A stretch of DNA of 46,129 bases from Lachnospiraceae bacterium (GTDB lineage: Bacteria; Bacillota; Clostridia; Lachnospirales; Anaerotignaceae), in NCBI GenBank assembly GCA_003543235.1, contig DPJA01000005.1, positions 1 to 46,129 of the forward strand, written 5' to 3'. The notes beneath the pieces were generated by a model. It was not told the DNA's origin. It worked only from the letters and a program-made list of their open reading frames with translations, and made no database searches. How positions within the stretch are numbered: the first letter of the stretch is position 1; each line of letters begins with the position of its first letter. Position numbers and translations under genes: made by a program. Positions 23,375-32,715 of this stretch are shown here, piece by piece.

Positions 23375-24916
23375 TTATTTACCTATGAGCATGGATTTAC
23401 CTGTCATTTCCTTTGGCACAGGTATATTCATCATGTCTAAAAGTGTTGGGGCAATATCTGCCAGCTTACCACCATCTCTAAGCCCAATTCCGTCTGTATA
23501 ATTAACTAACACAAAAGGCACAGGATTTGTTGTGTGTGCAGTAAATGCACCACCGTTTTCATAATCTATCATCTGTTCACTATTTCCATGGTCGGCACAA
23601 ATAAACATTTGCCCGTTCACCTCAAGCAATGCCTCCATAGTACGTCCTACACAGCTATCCACAGCCTCCACAGCTTTAATTGCCGCAGAAAGAATACCTG
23701 TGTGACCAACCATATCTGCGTTAGCAAAATTAACAACAATGAGGTCGTATTTCTGTTTTCTTATATTTTCAACCAGCTTATCTGCCACTTCATAAGCACT
23801 CATTTCAGGCTGAAGGTCATAGGTTGCAACCTTAGGTGAGGGAACAAGCTCCCTATCTTCATTAGGGTTTGGAACTTCCACGCCACCATTAAAAAAGAAG
23901 GTTACGTGTGCATATTTTTCTGTTTCAGCAAGGCGTAACTGTTTCTTTCCCAATGATGAAAGATATTCTCCTAATGTATTATCCAACCTTTGTTGTTTAA
24001 AGGCTACATCTTTATTTTCAATTGTTTTGTCATACTCTGTAAAACACACATAAGTAAGCCCTGTGTTGTCCTTTTCTCGCTTAAACCCTGCAAAATCCTT
24101 ATCGCAAAATGCACGGGTAATTTCTCTTGCCCTATCTGGTCTAAAATTGAAGAAAATCACCGAGTCCTCAGGATTTACAAGTGCCACGCACTGCCCGTCT
24201 TCATCAACTATATTTGTAGGCAAAACAAACTCATCCGTTATCTTTTGTTCGTATGTATTTGCAATACATTCTTTTACGCTTTTGGCTTTTTCGCCTGTTC
24301 CCATTGTCATGCAGTCGTAGGCACGCTGTATTCTTTCCCATCTGTTGTCTCTGTCCATTGCGTAATAACGACCTATAACCGATGCAATTTTACCTACACC
24401 AAGTTCACGCATTTTTTCCTCAAGACTACGTAAATAATCCTCACCTGAACATGGGGCTGTGTCCCTTCCGTCTAAAAATGCGTGTACATAAACCCTAGTT
24501 AAACCATTAATTTTTGCTAATTTAAGCAATGCAAAAAGATGGTTTATATGGCTATGCACACCTCCGTCACTTAACAGACCAAACAAATGCAGTGCAGAGT
24601 TATTTTTCTTGCAGTTATCCACAGCTTTAAGAAATTCTGGCTTTTCAAAAAAATCACCATCTGCAATTGATTTTGTTATTCGGGTAAGTTCTTGATACAC
24701 AATTCTGCCTGCACCCATGTTTAGATGCCCTACCTCAGAATTGCCCATCTGACCCTCTGGAAGACCAACGTCAAGTCCACTTGCATAACCATTAGTATGT
24801 GGATACTTAGCCATAATTGCATCCATAACAGGTTTATTTGCCATATTTACGGCATTACCGTCTTTATGTTCATTTATTCCATAGCCATCTAAAATCATCA
24901 AAACCGTAGTTTTCAT
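23375..24916 (-). CDS. gpmI: 2,3-bisphosphoglycerate-independent phosphoglycerate mutase
   Basis: Mn2+-dependent interconversion of 3- and 2-phosphoglycerate. The 513 residues have D10 (ILDGYG) and the phosphoserine nucleophile S60 in MGNSEVGHLNMGAG. They also carry GLLSDGGVHSH, the FLDGRDTAP loop and the metal block NFANADMVGHTG plus CADHGN. It belongs to the alkaline-phosphatase superfamily. Located in operon order between tpiA and eno. Confidence 0.98.
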   Translation of the reverse strand: MKTTVLMILDGYGINEHKDGNAVNMANKPVMDAIMAKYPHTNGYASGLDVGLPEGQMGNSEVGHLNMGAGRIVYQELTRITKSIADGDFFEKPEFLKAVDNCKKNNSALHLFGLLSDGGVHSHINHLFALLKLAKINGLTRVYVHAFLDGRDTAPCSGEDYLRSLEEKMRELGVGKIASVIGRYYAMDRDNRWERIQRAYDCMTMGTGEKAKSVKECIANTYEQKITDEFVLPTNIVDEDGQCVALVNPEDSVIFFNFRPDRAREITRAFCDKDFAGFKREKDNTGLTYVCFTEYDKTIENKDVAFKQQRLDNTLGEYLSSLGKKQLRLAETEKYAHVTFFFNGGVEVPNPNEDRELVPSPKVATYDLQPEMSAYEVADKLVENIRKQKYDLIVVNFANADMVGHTGILSAAIKAVEAVDSCVGRTMEALLEVNGQMFICADHGNSEQMIDYENGGAFTAHTTNPVPFVLVNYTDGIGLRDGGKLADIAPTLLDMMNIPVPKEMTGKSMLIGK

Positions 24917-24949
24917 TATATTCCACCCTTTTTTAAGACCCTGGCTGTC

Positions 24950-25693
24950 TTAATAATTCACTATTTCGCCAAACTCTGCCTTTAAGCTAGCACCACCAAC
25001 AAGACCTCCGTCAATGTCTGGCTTTGCAAATAACTCTGCAGCATTTTTTCCGTTTACACTGCCACCATACTGTATACGTACCTCGTTAGCAACTTCTTTA
25101 CCAAAAATCTCAGACACTACAGTCCTTATTGCACCGCAAACCTCTTGTGCCTGGTCATTTGTAGCTGTTTTGCCTGTGCCTATTGCCCAAATTGGTTCAT
25201 AGGCAATAACCATTCTTTTAACATCCTCGCCATCTACACCTGCAAGCCCGCCTTTAATTTGAGTACGAACAAATTCAATTGTAACTCCAAGTTCTCTCTG
25301 CTCAAGGGTTTCGCCACAACACATAATAGGTGTCATGCCATGCTCTATTACCTTTTTAACCTTTTTATTTACAGTTTCATTAGTTTCTGCAAAATACTGA
25401 CGTCTTTCGGAATGACCAATAATTACATACTCAACTCCGCATTCCTTAAGCATTGCTGGTGAAGTTTCACCTGTATATGCTCCGCTTTCCTCAAAATATA
25501 CATTCTGTGCTCCAACGGCAATTTTTGTACCCTTAAGTGCTTCAACAGCAGGTATAATATCTATAGCAGGCACACAAAAAATAACGTCAACTATATTGCT
25601 GTCTACCTGTGTTTTAAGCATATTTATAAGCTCAACTGCTTCTTTTGGTGTTTTATTCATTTTCCAGTTTCCAGCTATTATTTTTTTTCTCAT
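24950..25693 (-). CDS. tpiA: triosephosphate isomerase
   Basis: Interconverts DHAP and glyceraldehyde 3-phosphate. The 247-residue TIM barrel has N9 and K11 (GNWKMN), H94 (IIGHSERR), the catalytic E166 in AYEPIWAIGTGKTA (164-177) and the phosphate-binding GGLVGGASL near the end. Second gene of the glycolytic operon, 22 bases after pgk. Confidence 0.98.
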   Translation of the reverse strand: MRKKIIAGNWKMNKTPKEAVELINMLKTQVDSNIVDVIFCVPAIDIIPAVEALKGTKIAVGAQNVYFEESGAYTGETSPAMLKECGVEYVIIGHSERRQYFAETNETVNKKVKKVIEHGMTPIMCCGETLEQRELGVTIEFVRTQIKGGLAGVDGEDVKRMVIAYEPIWAIGTGKTATNDQAQEVCGAIRTVVSEIFGKEVANEVRIQYGGSVNGKNAAELFAKPDIDGGLVGGASLKAEFGEIVNY

Positions 25694-25715
25694 TCTACAA
25701 CTGACCTCTCATTAA

Positions 25716-26909
25716 TTATTTATCATTTACAGCCGCAACGCCTGGCAATTCTTTACCCTCAAGAAATTCTAGTGATGCCCCACCACCTGTGGAAATATGG
25801 CTCATTTTATCGCCAAAACCTAAGTTGTTTACAGCCGCAGCAGAATCTCCACCGCCTATAATTGTTGTTGCGTCTATACATGAAAGCTCCTTTGCAACTG
25901 CAATTGTACCCTTTGCAAAATTCTCAAACTCAAAAACTCCCATAGGTCCATTCCATACAACTGTTTTAGCATCTTTAAGTGCATCTGCAAAAATTTCTCT
26001 TGTTTTCTCGCCAATATCAACACCTTCCCAATCAGAAGGTATTTCGCTTGCATCTACTGTTTTAAATGGTGTATCGTTTTTAAATTCCTGCACAATTACG
26101 GTGTCAACAGGCAAAAGGAATTTCACGCCATTCTTTTCAGCTTTTTCCATCATTTCTTTTGCATAGTCAACACTATTTTCGTCTAATAATGACATACCAA
26201 TCTCATAGCCCTTTGCTTTAAGAAATGTATATGCCATTCCTCCGCCAATAATAATTGTATCAACCTTTTCCAAAAGATTATTAATTACAGCAATTTTATC
26301 CGAAACCTTTGCACCACCAAGAATGGCAACAAATGGTCTTTCAGGGTTATTTACTGCATTTCCAAGATATTCAATTTCCTTTTCCATTAAGTACCCAACG
26401 GCTGACTCTTCCACAAATTTTGTAACCCCAACAGTGGAGCAATGTGCCCTATGGCTTGAGCCAAACGCATCATTTACATATATATCGGCAAGACTTGCAA
26501 GCTCTTTGCTAAAATTATCTTCATTTTTTGTTTCTTCTTTGCGGAAACGAGTATTTTCAAGTAAAACAACATCCCCATTTTCCATTTTTGCAACTGCATT
26601 TTTGGCATTTTCACCAACGACTATATCATCCTTAGCAAACACTACCTCTTTACCCAAAACCTCTGTAAGCCTTTTTGCAACAGGTGCAAGCGAAAGCTCT
26701 GGCTTTACCTCGCCCTTCGGCTTGCCCATGTGGGAACAAAGAATAACTTTTGCACCCTCTTCAATTAATTTTTTTATAGTAGGAAGTGCTGCAGTTATTC
26801 TATTTTCGTCAGTTATTACCCCATCTTTAAGTGGAACATTAAAATCGCATCTTACAAGAACTTTTTTCCCTTTAACTCGTAAATCGTCAACTGATTTTTT
26901 ATTTAACAT
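25716..26909 (-). CDS. pgk: phosphoglycerate kinase
   Basis: ATP-forming step of glycolysis. The 397 residues are full length with VLVRCDFNVPL at the N-terminus, SHMGKPKGEV, and the C-terminal nucleotide site FEFENFAKGT and GGGDSAAAVN. It is the first gene of the operon here; gap (glyceraldehyde 3-phosphate dehydrogenase), which usually precedes it, is not in the window. An AAGGGAGA ribosome binding site and a clear promoter lie upstream. Confidence 0.98.
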   Translation of the reverse strand: MLNKKSVDDLRVKGKKVLVRCDFNVPLKDGVITDENRITAALPTIKKLIEEGAKVILCSHMGKPKGEVKPELSLAPVAKRLTEVLGKEVVFAKDDIVVGENAKNAVAKMENGDVVLLENTRFRKEETKNEDNFSKELASLADIYVNDAFGSSHRAHCSTVGVTKFVEESAVGYLMEKEIEYLGNAVNNPERPFVAILGGAKVSDKIAVINNLLEKVDTIIIGGGMAYTFLKAKGYEIGMSLLDENSVDYAKEMMEKAEKNGVKFLLPVDTVIVQEFKNDTPFKTVDASEIPSDWEGVDIGEKTREIFADALKDAKTVVWNGPMGVFEFENFAKGTIAVAKELSCIDATTIIGGGDSAAAVNNLGFGDKMSHISTGGGASLEFLEGKELPGVAAVNDK

Positions 26910-26957
26910 TTGCTGTATCTCCCTTCGTTATATACGAAATAACTTTGTATATATTTC

Positions 26958-26986
26958 ATTATACCTCAATTTTTTCCAACATTCAA
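26958..26986 (-). promoter_or_regulatory. promoter of the pgk-tpiA-gpmI-eno operon
   Basis: -35 TTGAAT (26981-26986), 17-base spacer and a perfect -10 TATAAT (26958-26963) on the minus strand. The leader is about 42 bases. Confidence 0.75.
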
Positions 26987-27220
26987 GCAAGGTAATATTC
27001 TTCCCCTTAGCTTTCACTATGCGAAAAACTATTTTCATGAACGTAATTTTTTAATAAGCGACAATAACCTCCATATGTACCCATAATTACAAATTAAAGC
27101 TATAAAAACACCACTATCATATTCCGTAAATAAGACAAGTGTAAAACAAGAAAACCGTAGTTTTTATCACAATTCACCAATTTTTTATAGCCCAAACTAT
27201 GTTTTTTAAATCATTTTTGC

Positions 27221-27264
27221 CAAAAAAATTTCGCTTTACCATAATCTAAATGCAAAGCGAAATT
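27221..27264 (-). terminator. terminator of the polysaccharide unit
   Basis: On the minus strand an 11-bp stem AATTTCGCTTT / AAAGCGAAATT with a 16-base loop is followed by seven or more T residues. Confidence 0.88.
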
Positions 27265-27268
27265 CATC

Positions 27269-29059
27269 TTATTTCATGCTATTTTTTATCATTCGATTTA
27301 CCGCAAAGCCAATGCCCATCAAACAATAAACTACTGGCATAATACTTACCATTCCGTCATTTATAAGCCCATCAATCAATATGCCAAAAATTGCAATAAC
27401 CACACCAACGCCTATGTAATGCTTATATTCTGTAAATTCACGCTTACGATATATTTTAAAGCTTTCCCATAGGTATATGCCATAAACCGCCAGCAACGCA
27501 ACAAGTGAAATAAGCCCAGTATTAACCGCCGAAGCAAGATACATACTATGTGGTTTGTCAACCATTATTGATGTATTATTTGACAAATATCCAATATTAT
27601 ACCGCCCTGCATAATCATCTTGTGGAAAATAAATTGGAAATGTGTCTGCCCCATGACCTATTAGCAATGTTTCCTTAATAAGCGGTAACGTACGGGACCA
27701 AATGTACCCACGATATGTAGCAAAGCCTTGATTATTCTTAAACCCAAAGGTTTCAATTTCTTTAAGCTTAATGCCCATTCCCGTTTGTGAAACATAGTAC
27801 ATTTCCCCATTATATAAAGCAAAATCCCATACAAACGAAGCCGTTGTAACATATATATAGTTGGTTTTTGTTTCATCATTAAATTCACTTTTAACTGTCA
27901 TAAAACGGTTGCTAAGACCCAAATTTTTACCCTCAGAATCCACAACGCCTATAACATCTTTTCCATCAGTTGTCACTATAACTTCATTTCCCACGAAACT
28001 GAAGGTTACATTTGCGTTCTCGGTTTTTATGTAGTCTATTTTAAGCTTCTCTGGTGCTATACTTTCAGATACTGAATTATCCGCAAATGCAGTTTTAACT
28101 ATTTCAAAACCCTCAGTATAGGCATTTGCACTTTTCACCTCACCTAAAATGGATGGAAGGCTAAGCATTATTGATATAATAACAAAAACAGCCACAATAC
28201 CAATGCTTTTACCCATTTTTTTGATATTTTCAATACCAAGCACTACTGCTCCAAAAACAGCTGAACCAAATATGGAAACCATCCCTCCAAGAGAATCTGC
28301 ATTCCACATATTAAAGAACATAAAGCCTGTTAATGCAGCAAATATAACTTTTTCCTTCTTGTTGTGAGATGCTATAGATGTCATTGCAAAAATACATATA
28401 GGCATAATAATAAAAAATGCTGTGTGATTCTGATTTCCGAAAAACCATCTCACTGTATCTGCTGACATTTTAGCACCCAAGTCAACCTGTCCCAAATATT
28501 TAGATGGAACGTACAGCCACTGTGGAAGCATATCAATATCAACACCCTGTAACTGTAATACACCCCAAACGCCCAACAAAGTACATGACACTGCAAAGCA
28601 ATTAAATATTAGCTTAACCTGTTTATCGTCAGTCACCGCATTCATTGCATAAAATAGAATAACCATATATCCAATAAGTGCTGCCGTACCCTGAATATGG
28701 TCCACAAACCCAACCATGGCTACCTGCTTATATTGAGAAAAGCCATAGCTAAGCAAAACAAATATACAATATATAACCATAGGTATATACACCTTGTGTT
28801 TATAAATTTGTATGTCCCCTGTAAATATCCGCATAATAACCATGGCAACACCAATCACTGTTGCTATAAGAAATGTCTGCATTTTAAACATACTGTAAAG
28901 GTCAGTTGCCATTTGCCCACCTGTGTACCAAAATAAACCAGTAAGCCCTGCTTCAAATACTCTTAATCGAATAAGAAACAAAAAAGCCGTAAATATAAAA
29001 ATTAGGGGCAAAATTATTTTTATTTGAACTTTTTTTTCTTCAGTAATTTTTAGAATCAA
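27269..29059 (-). CDS. O-antigen-ligase-like polysaccharide polymerase/ligase (Wzy/WaaL type)
   Basis: A 596-residue polytopic membrane protein with about ten to twelve hydrophobic segments. One long outside loop (about residues 305-445) is followed by a conserved-looking GHGADTFPIYFPQDD segment and VDKPHSMYLASAVNTGLISL. This layout is that of O-antigen ligase / Wzy-type polymerases that join lipid-linked sugar repeats. The large loop is longer than in many relatives. It overlaps the upstream transferase gene by four bases (ATGA), so the two are translated together. Confidence 0.8.
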   Translation of the reverse strand: MILKITEEKKVQIKIILPLIFIFTAFLFLIRLRVFEAGLTGLFWYTGGQMATDLYSMFKMQTFLIATVIGVAMVIMRIFTGDIQIYKHKVYIPMVIYCIFVLLSYGFSQYKQVAMVGFVDHIQGTAALIGYMVILFYAMNAVTDDKQVKLIFNCFAVSCTLLGVWGVLQLQGVDIDMLPQWLYVPSKYLGQVDLGAKMSADTVRWFFGNQNHTAFFIIMPICIFAMTSIASHNKKEKVIFAALTGFMFFNMWNADSLGGMVSIFGSAVFGAVVLGIENIKKMGKSIGIVAVFVIISIMLSLPSILGEVKSANAYTEGFEIVKTAFADNSVSESIAPEKLKIDYIKTENANVTFSFVGNEVIVTTDGKDVIGVVDSEGKNLGLSNRFMTVKSEFNDETKTNYIYVTTASFVWDFALYNGEMYYVSQTGMGIKLKEIETFGFKNNQGFATYRGYIWSRTLPLIKETLLIGHGADTFPIYFPQDDYAGRYNIGYLSNNTSIMVDKPHSMYLASAVNTGLISLVALLAVYGIYLWESFKIYRKREFTEYKHYIGVGVVIAIFGILIDGLINDGMVSIMPVVYCLMGIGFAVNRMIKNSMK

Positions 29060-30441
29060 ATGTACTCACTCTTTTCTGTTGTTTTTTTGTCAGCCGTTAC
29101 GCTATCTTTATCTACACCCTGTGTACTTTCAGGTATAAATAAAATTTTTATAGTCATCATTATAAGCCGTAAATCCAGCAAAAATGAATATCCCTCAATA
29201 TACATTAAATCCCACATAAGCTTATCATATGGAGTTGTATTATACCGACCAAGTACCTGTGCATAGCCTGTAAGCCCCGCCTTGAATTTAAGCCTATACT
29301 TAAACTCGGGTATAGTTTTTTCATACTGAGCCGCAATTTCAGGGCGTTCTGGACGAGGACCAACAATGGACATATCACCCTTAACCACATTAAAAAGCTG
29401 TGGCAGTTCATCTATACGCAGTTTTCGTATATAACTTCCTATAGGAGTAATTCGACTGTCGCCCTGTTTTGCAAGACGAGCAACACCATCATCTTCTGCA
29501 CATTCCACCATACTTCTAAATTTATAAACCATAAATTTTTTGCCGTTTATGGTAAGACGTTCCTGCTTGTATGTAGCTGGGCCTCCATCGTAAACTTTTA
29601 TAAGTATAGCCACCAAAAGCATAATAGGAGAAAGGACAATTATACCAATAGTAGCCGTAACAATGTCAAACAGTCTTTTGATAACTTCATCCATTACACT
29701 AAGCTCGCCCTTACTGCATTGAAGCACTGGCATATCCAAAAGGCTTATTGCATTGGCACTACGCAAAATAATCTCCGCCGTATCAGGTATAACAAAAATA
29801 GGCATTGTGTTATCAAAACAATACTTCATTATTTCTTTTTGAAGGTTTGCATCAATTCCGCAAAGCACAACCCCATCCCTAGTGCTAAGGTTTTTTATTA
29901 TATCTTTAGCCTTTTTCCCATCTGCTTGTAAAATTTTTGTAACTTTAAATTTATAGTCATACATATTCATTTTTTCAACTAAATCTTCAGGTCTTATATT
30001 CTTGTAAATAACCGAAATATTTCTTACTATATTTCTTTTTTGGTAACGGCCGTTTGACCAAAAAGCCCAAAATGAAATAAAGGCTGTATCAACACAGCAC
30101 AGCAAAATAATAGGTGCTATTTCAACTACACGTCTGTCTATAAGACATATTTGCAGCCAAACCATAAAGTTGACTATTACCATGCTTAAAAACTGAGAAT
30201 ATATAATTTCTGAAACTCTGAAGTAGTCAATTTTGTGACCACCATACACGCTTGTAAAAATTGAAAAAAGTACTGCATAAATAAAAATAAGTATAGCAGT
30301 TCCTTTTTTATAAAGAAAATTTGTTTGCAGATTATATCTGTAAAAGACAAACCATATAACAGAAAAAAGAAGTGCCATGCCTAAAACATTAACACCCATC
30401 TCTATAACCAATTTAAATTTATTTTTACGTCGAATATCCAT
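29056..30441 (-). CDS. polyprenyl-phosphate sugar-1-phosphate transferase (WbaP/CpsE type)
   Basis: Starts a surface polysaccharide by moving a sugar-1-phosphate onto undecaprenyl phosphate. The 461 residues begin with about five transmembrane segments and a central Rossmann-like region. From about residue 245 the catalytic domain follows: KRLFDIVTATIGIIVLSP, YKFRSMVECAEDDG, RKLRIDELPQLFNVVKGD, MSIVGPRPERPE and KAGLTGYAQVLGRYN. The sugar cannot be read from sequence. No glycosyltransferases or flippase lie beside it, so the other steps must be encoded elsewhere. Confidence 0.92.
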   Translation of the reverse strand: MDIRRKNKFKLVIEMGVNVLGMALLFSVIWFVFYRYNLQTNFLYKKGTAILIFIYAVLFSIFTSVYGGHKIDYFRVSEIIYSQFLSMVIVNFMVWLQICLIDRRVVEIAPIILLCCVDTAFISFWAFWSNGRYQKRNIVRNISVIYKNIRPEDLVEKMNMYDYKFKVTKILQADGKKAKDIIKNLSTRDGVVLCGIDANLQKEIMKYCFDNTMPIFVIPDTAEIILRSANAISLLDMPVLQCSKGELSVMDEVIKRLFDIVTATIGIIVLSPIMLLVAILIKVYDGGPATYKQERLTINGKKFMVYKFRSMVECAEDDGVARLAKQGDSRITPIGSYIRKLRIDELPQLFNVVKGDMSIVGPRPERPEIAAQYEKTIPEFKYRLKFKAGLTGYAQVLGRYNTTPYDKLMWDLMYIEGYSFLLDLRLIMMTIKILFIPESTQGVDKDSVTADKKTTEKSEYI

Positions 30442-30482
30442 AAAAATTGCCTCTTTTCAACAAAAGGTTCACCAATCTATTA

Positions 30483-30511
30483 ATTTTAACACCATTTGTT
30501 AAAATTGTAAA
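30483..30511 (-). promoter_or_regulatory. promoter of the polysaccharide unit
   Basis: -35 TTTACA (30506-30511), 17-base spacer and -10 TAAAAT (30483-30488) on the minus strand, about 40 bases before the start codon. Each box matches consensus at five of six bases. Confidence 0.75.
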
Positions 30512-30542
30512 CCGTAATACATGGGTTTTAATTCATACAAAC

Positions 30543-30578
30543 AAGAGATACCCACTAATTTCATAGTGAGTATCTCTT
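30543..30578. terminator. terminator after the V-ATPase operon
   Basis: A 14-bp inverted repeat with one mismatch (AAGAGATACCCACT / AGTGAGTATCTCTT) and an 8-base loop, located 80 bases after the last ATPase gene. The T-run on the minus strand is interrupted (TTGTTTG). Confidence 0.75.
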
Positions 30579-30658
30579 AATTTTATCTGGCTTTATACTG
30601 TTCATGGTAAAGTGCAAGTTAATTTCAATAGTTGTTAATACTGCATCTTCACAAAAAC

Positions 30659-31345
30659 CTATGCCCCTTGATTTTCAAGGTTTCTTTTGCGTCTTTCTTC
30701 AATTGCCTTTTTGGCAATCATGTCTTTTACTTTCATCAGTCTAGTTGTGCTAGCTCTGTCATTTTCCTCAAGTTTTTGAGAAATATACTTAATAGTTTCC
30801 TGATAATTTGGAATCATTACGTTTTCAAGGGCATTAACACGTCTACGGGTTTTTTCAATTTCCTGTGCCAAAAGCTGTGCACTCTTTTCGCTTTGAGCAA
30901 GACTCAAAAGAGGCTCCATTGCAGCTGAAAAGGCTTCCATAGCACTGTCTAATTCACCCGACGTAAATGCAAGACCATAAGGATAAATGTCGTTTTGATT
31001 GCCCTCTTTTTTAAAGTAAAAAACAGGTACATCAACACTCATAATATTCTTTTTCCCCACATCAACAGCAACAGATTGCTTTGGCATCATAAGTGCCTCA
31101 CCCATATATTCCTCGCTCATGACAGCTCTTGCAATAATAAAGCTTTTGTAAGCACGCTCAAGGACACCCTCTGCCTCTTCACGCAGACGCTTATTTTCCT
31201 TTACTATTTCAAGAAACTGTTTCATAAGTTCGTCTAGCTTATCCTTAAGGAGCTTATGACCTCTAGTGGCAGTTTTAAGCTGTTTTTTAAGGCGTGTCAT
31301 TTCCATACGGGTCGGATTAATATTTAATCTTGCCACACCTATCAC
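30659..31345 (-). CDS. ntpD: V/A-type ATP synthase subunit D
   Basis: Central rotor shaft linking the A3B3 head to the membrane ring. The 228 residues are mostly long helices, with MARLNINPTRMEMTRLKKQLKTA-like homology near the start and EIEKTRRRVNALENVMIPN, the diagnostic block near residue 165. It is the last gene of the operon and overlaps ntpB by four bases (ATGA). The start context is MIGVARLNINPTR. Confidence 0.96.
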   Translation of the reverse strand: MIGVARLNINPTRMEMTRLKKQLKTATRGHKLLKDKLDELMKQFLEIVKENKRLREEAEGVLERAYKSFIIARAVMSEEYMGEALMMPKQSVAVDVGKKNIMSVDVPVFYFKKEGNQNDIYPYGLAFTSGELDSAMEAFSAAMEPLLSLAQSEKSAQLLAQEIEKTRRRVNALENVMIPNYQETIKYISQKLEENDRASTTRLMKVKDMIAKKAIEERRKRNLENQGA

Positions 31346-32715
31346 TCCTTAGGCATATATTTTTCAATGTATTCATCACGAATACGCTTAAGTTCGCTCT
31401 TTGGTAACATACTAAGCAGTTTCCAGCCTGTTTCCAATGTTTGTTCTATGGTTCTGTCTGTTCTAAATCCCTGAGATACATATTTCTTTTCAAACTCATC
31501 TGCAAACTTTGCATAAATAAGGTCGATGTCACTAAGGGCACTTTCACCAAGTATAGCCATAAGCTCTTTTGCATCCTTACCTCTGGAATAAGCCGCAAAC
31601 AACTGGTTCATGGTGTCTGCATGGTCTTCTCTTGTTTTGCCATTGCCAATGCCCTTATCCTTCAAACGGCTAAGGGATGGAAGAACATCAATTGGTGGCT
31701 GTAAACCTTTTTTATAAAGGTCACGGCTAAGTATAATCTGACCCTCCGTTATATATCCTGTAAGGTCAGGAATAGGATGGGTTTTGTCATCTTCAGGCAT
31801 GGTAAGAATAGGAATCATTGTAATTGAACCCTCGACTCCTCTTTTTTTACCAGCTCTTTCATACATAGTTGCAAGGTCTGTGTAAAGATAACCTGGGTAT
31901 CCTCTACGACCAGGAACTTCTTTTTTAGCAGCAGAAATCTCACGAAGTGCTTCCGCATAATTTGTAATATCTGTAATGATTACAAGTACGTGCATACCTT
32001 GCTCGTAAGCAAGATATTCTGCTGCTGTAAGTGCCATACGTGGTGTACAAACACGCTCAACTGCAGGGTCATTTGCAAGGTTAACAAACACAACAGAACG
32101 GTCAATTGCACCTGTTGCTTTAAAATCGCTAATAAAGAATTCAGCATCCTCAAATGTTATACCTACTGCGGCAAACACAACGGCAAATTTGCCATCAGTT
32201 CCCCTAACCTTTGCCTGTCTTGCAATCTGAACAGCAAGATTTGCGTGTGGCAAACCAGCTGCAGAGAAAATAGGAAGTTTTTGACCTCTAACCAGTGTGT
32301 TAAGTCCATCAATGGCACTAACGCCCGTCTGTATAAATTCAGCAGGGTAGTCACGTGCAGCAGGATTAATTGGTGCACCATTTATATCCATTCTTTTTTC
32401 AGGAATAATTTCAGGGCCACCATCAATAGGCTTACCCATTCCGTCAAATACACGGCCTAAAATGTCAGGGGATACGCCAAAGTCAAGGCTTTTACCAAGA
32501 AATCTAACCTTACTTTCGGAAAGATTGATACCTGTAGAGCTTTCAAAAAGCTGAACGAGAGCATTGTCGCCATTAACTTCCAGAACCTTGCATCGTCTTA
32601 TCTCGCCGTTTGTAAGTTCAATTTCACCAAGCTCATCGTACTTAACATTTTCAACACCACTAACCAACATAAGAGGGCCTGCAACTTCTTGAATCGACCT
32701 ATATTCTTTTATCAT
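31342..32715 (-). CDS. ntpB: V/A-type ATP synthase subunit B
   Basis: Non-catalytic nucleotide-site subunit of the A3B3 head. The 457 residues carry RGQKLPIFSAAGLPHANLA in place of a P-loop (no GKT), plus the ALREISAAKKEVPGRRGYPGY region and LPSLSRLKDKGIG. Coupled to ntpA and ntpD by ATGA overlaps on both sides, matching equal A and B stoichiometry. Confidence 0.97.
   Translation of the reverse strand: MIKEYRSIQEVAGPLMLVSGVENVKYDELGEIELTNGEIRRCKVLEVNGDNALVQLFESSTGINLSESKVRFLGKSLDFGVSPDILGRVFDGMGKPIDGGPEIIPEKRMDINGAPINPAARDYPAEFIQTGVSAIDGLNTLVRGQKLPIFSAAGLPHANLAVQIARQAKVRGTDGKFAVVFAAVGITFEDAEFFISDFKATGAIDRSVVFVNLANDPAVERVCTPRMALTAAEYLAYEQGMHVLVIITDITNYAEALREISAAKKEVPGRRGYPGYLYTDLATMYERAGKKRGVEGSITMIPILTMPEDDKTHPIPDLTGYITEGQIILSRDLYKKGLQPPIDVLPSLSRLKDKGIGNGKTREDHADTMNQLFAAYSRGKDAKELMAILGESALSDIDLIYAKFADEFEKKYVSQGFRTDRTIEQTLETGWKLLSMLPKSELKRIRDEYIEKYMPKE

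Larger units (their letters stand above)
26910..27268. other. intergenic region between the polysaccharide unit and pgk
   Basis: This 359-base AT-rich region has no credible gene. The right-hand side of pgk holds its promoter (26958-26986) and a small palindrome in the leader (26924-26938, TTCGT-TATAT-ACGAA). The other end holds the terminator of the polysaccharide unit (27221-27264). The middle (about 27000-27220) has only one weak AT hairpin near 27160 and nothing I can name. Confidence 0.7.

Noticed and set aside
26323..27054. A 243-codon open frame on the plus strand opposite pgk
   Set aside because: It is antisense to the strongly conserved pgk gene, has Ser/Phe-rich composition, and shows no ribosome binding site or family.
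27140..27180. A weak hairpin AAAAC-CGTA-GTTTT that might end a small RNA
   Set aside because: Only five A/T-rich pairs, no promoter for an RNA on that strand, and easily expected by chance in this AT-rich stretch.
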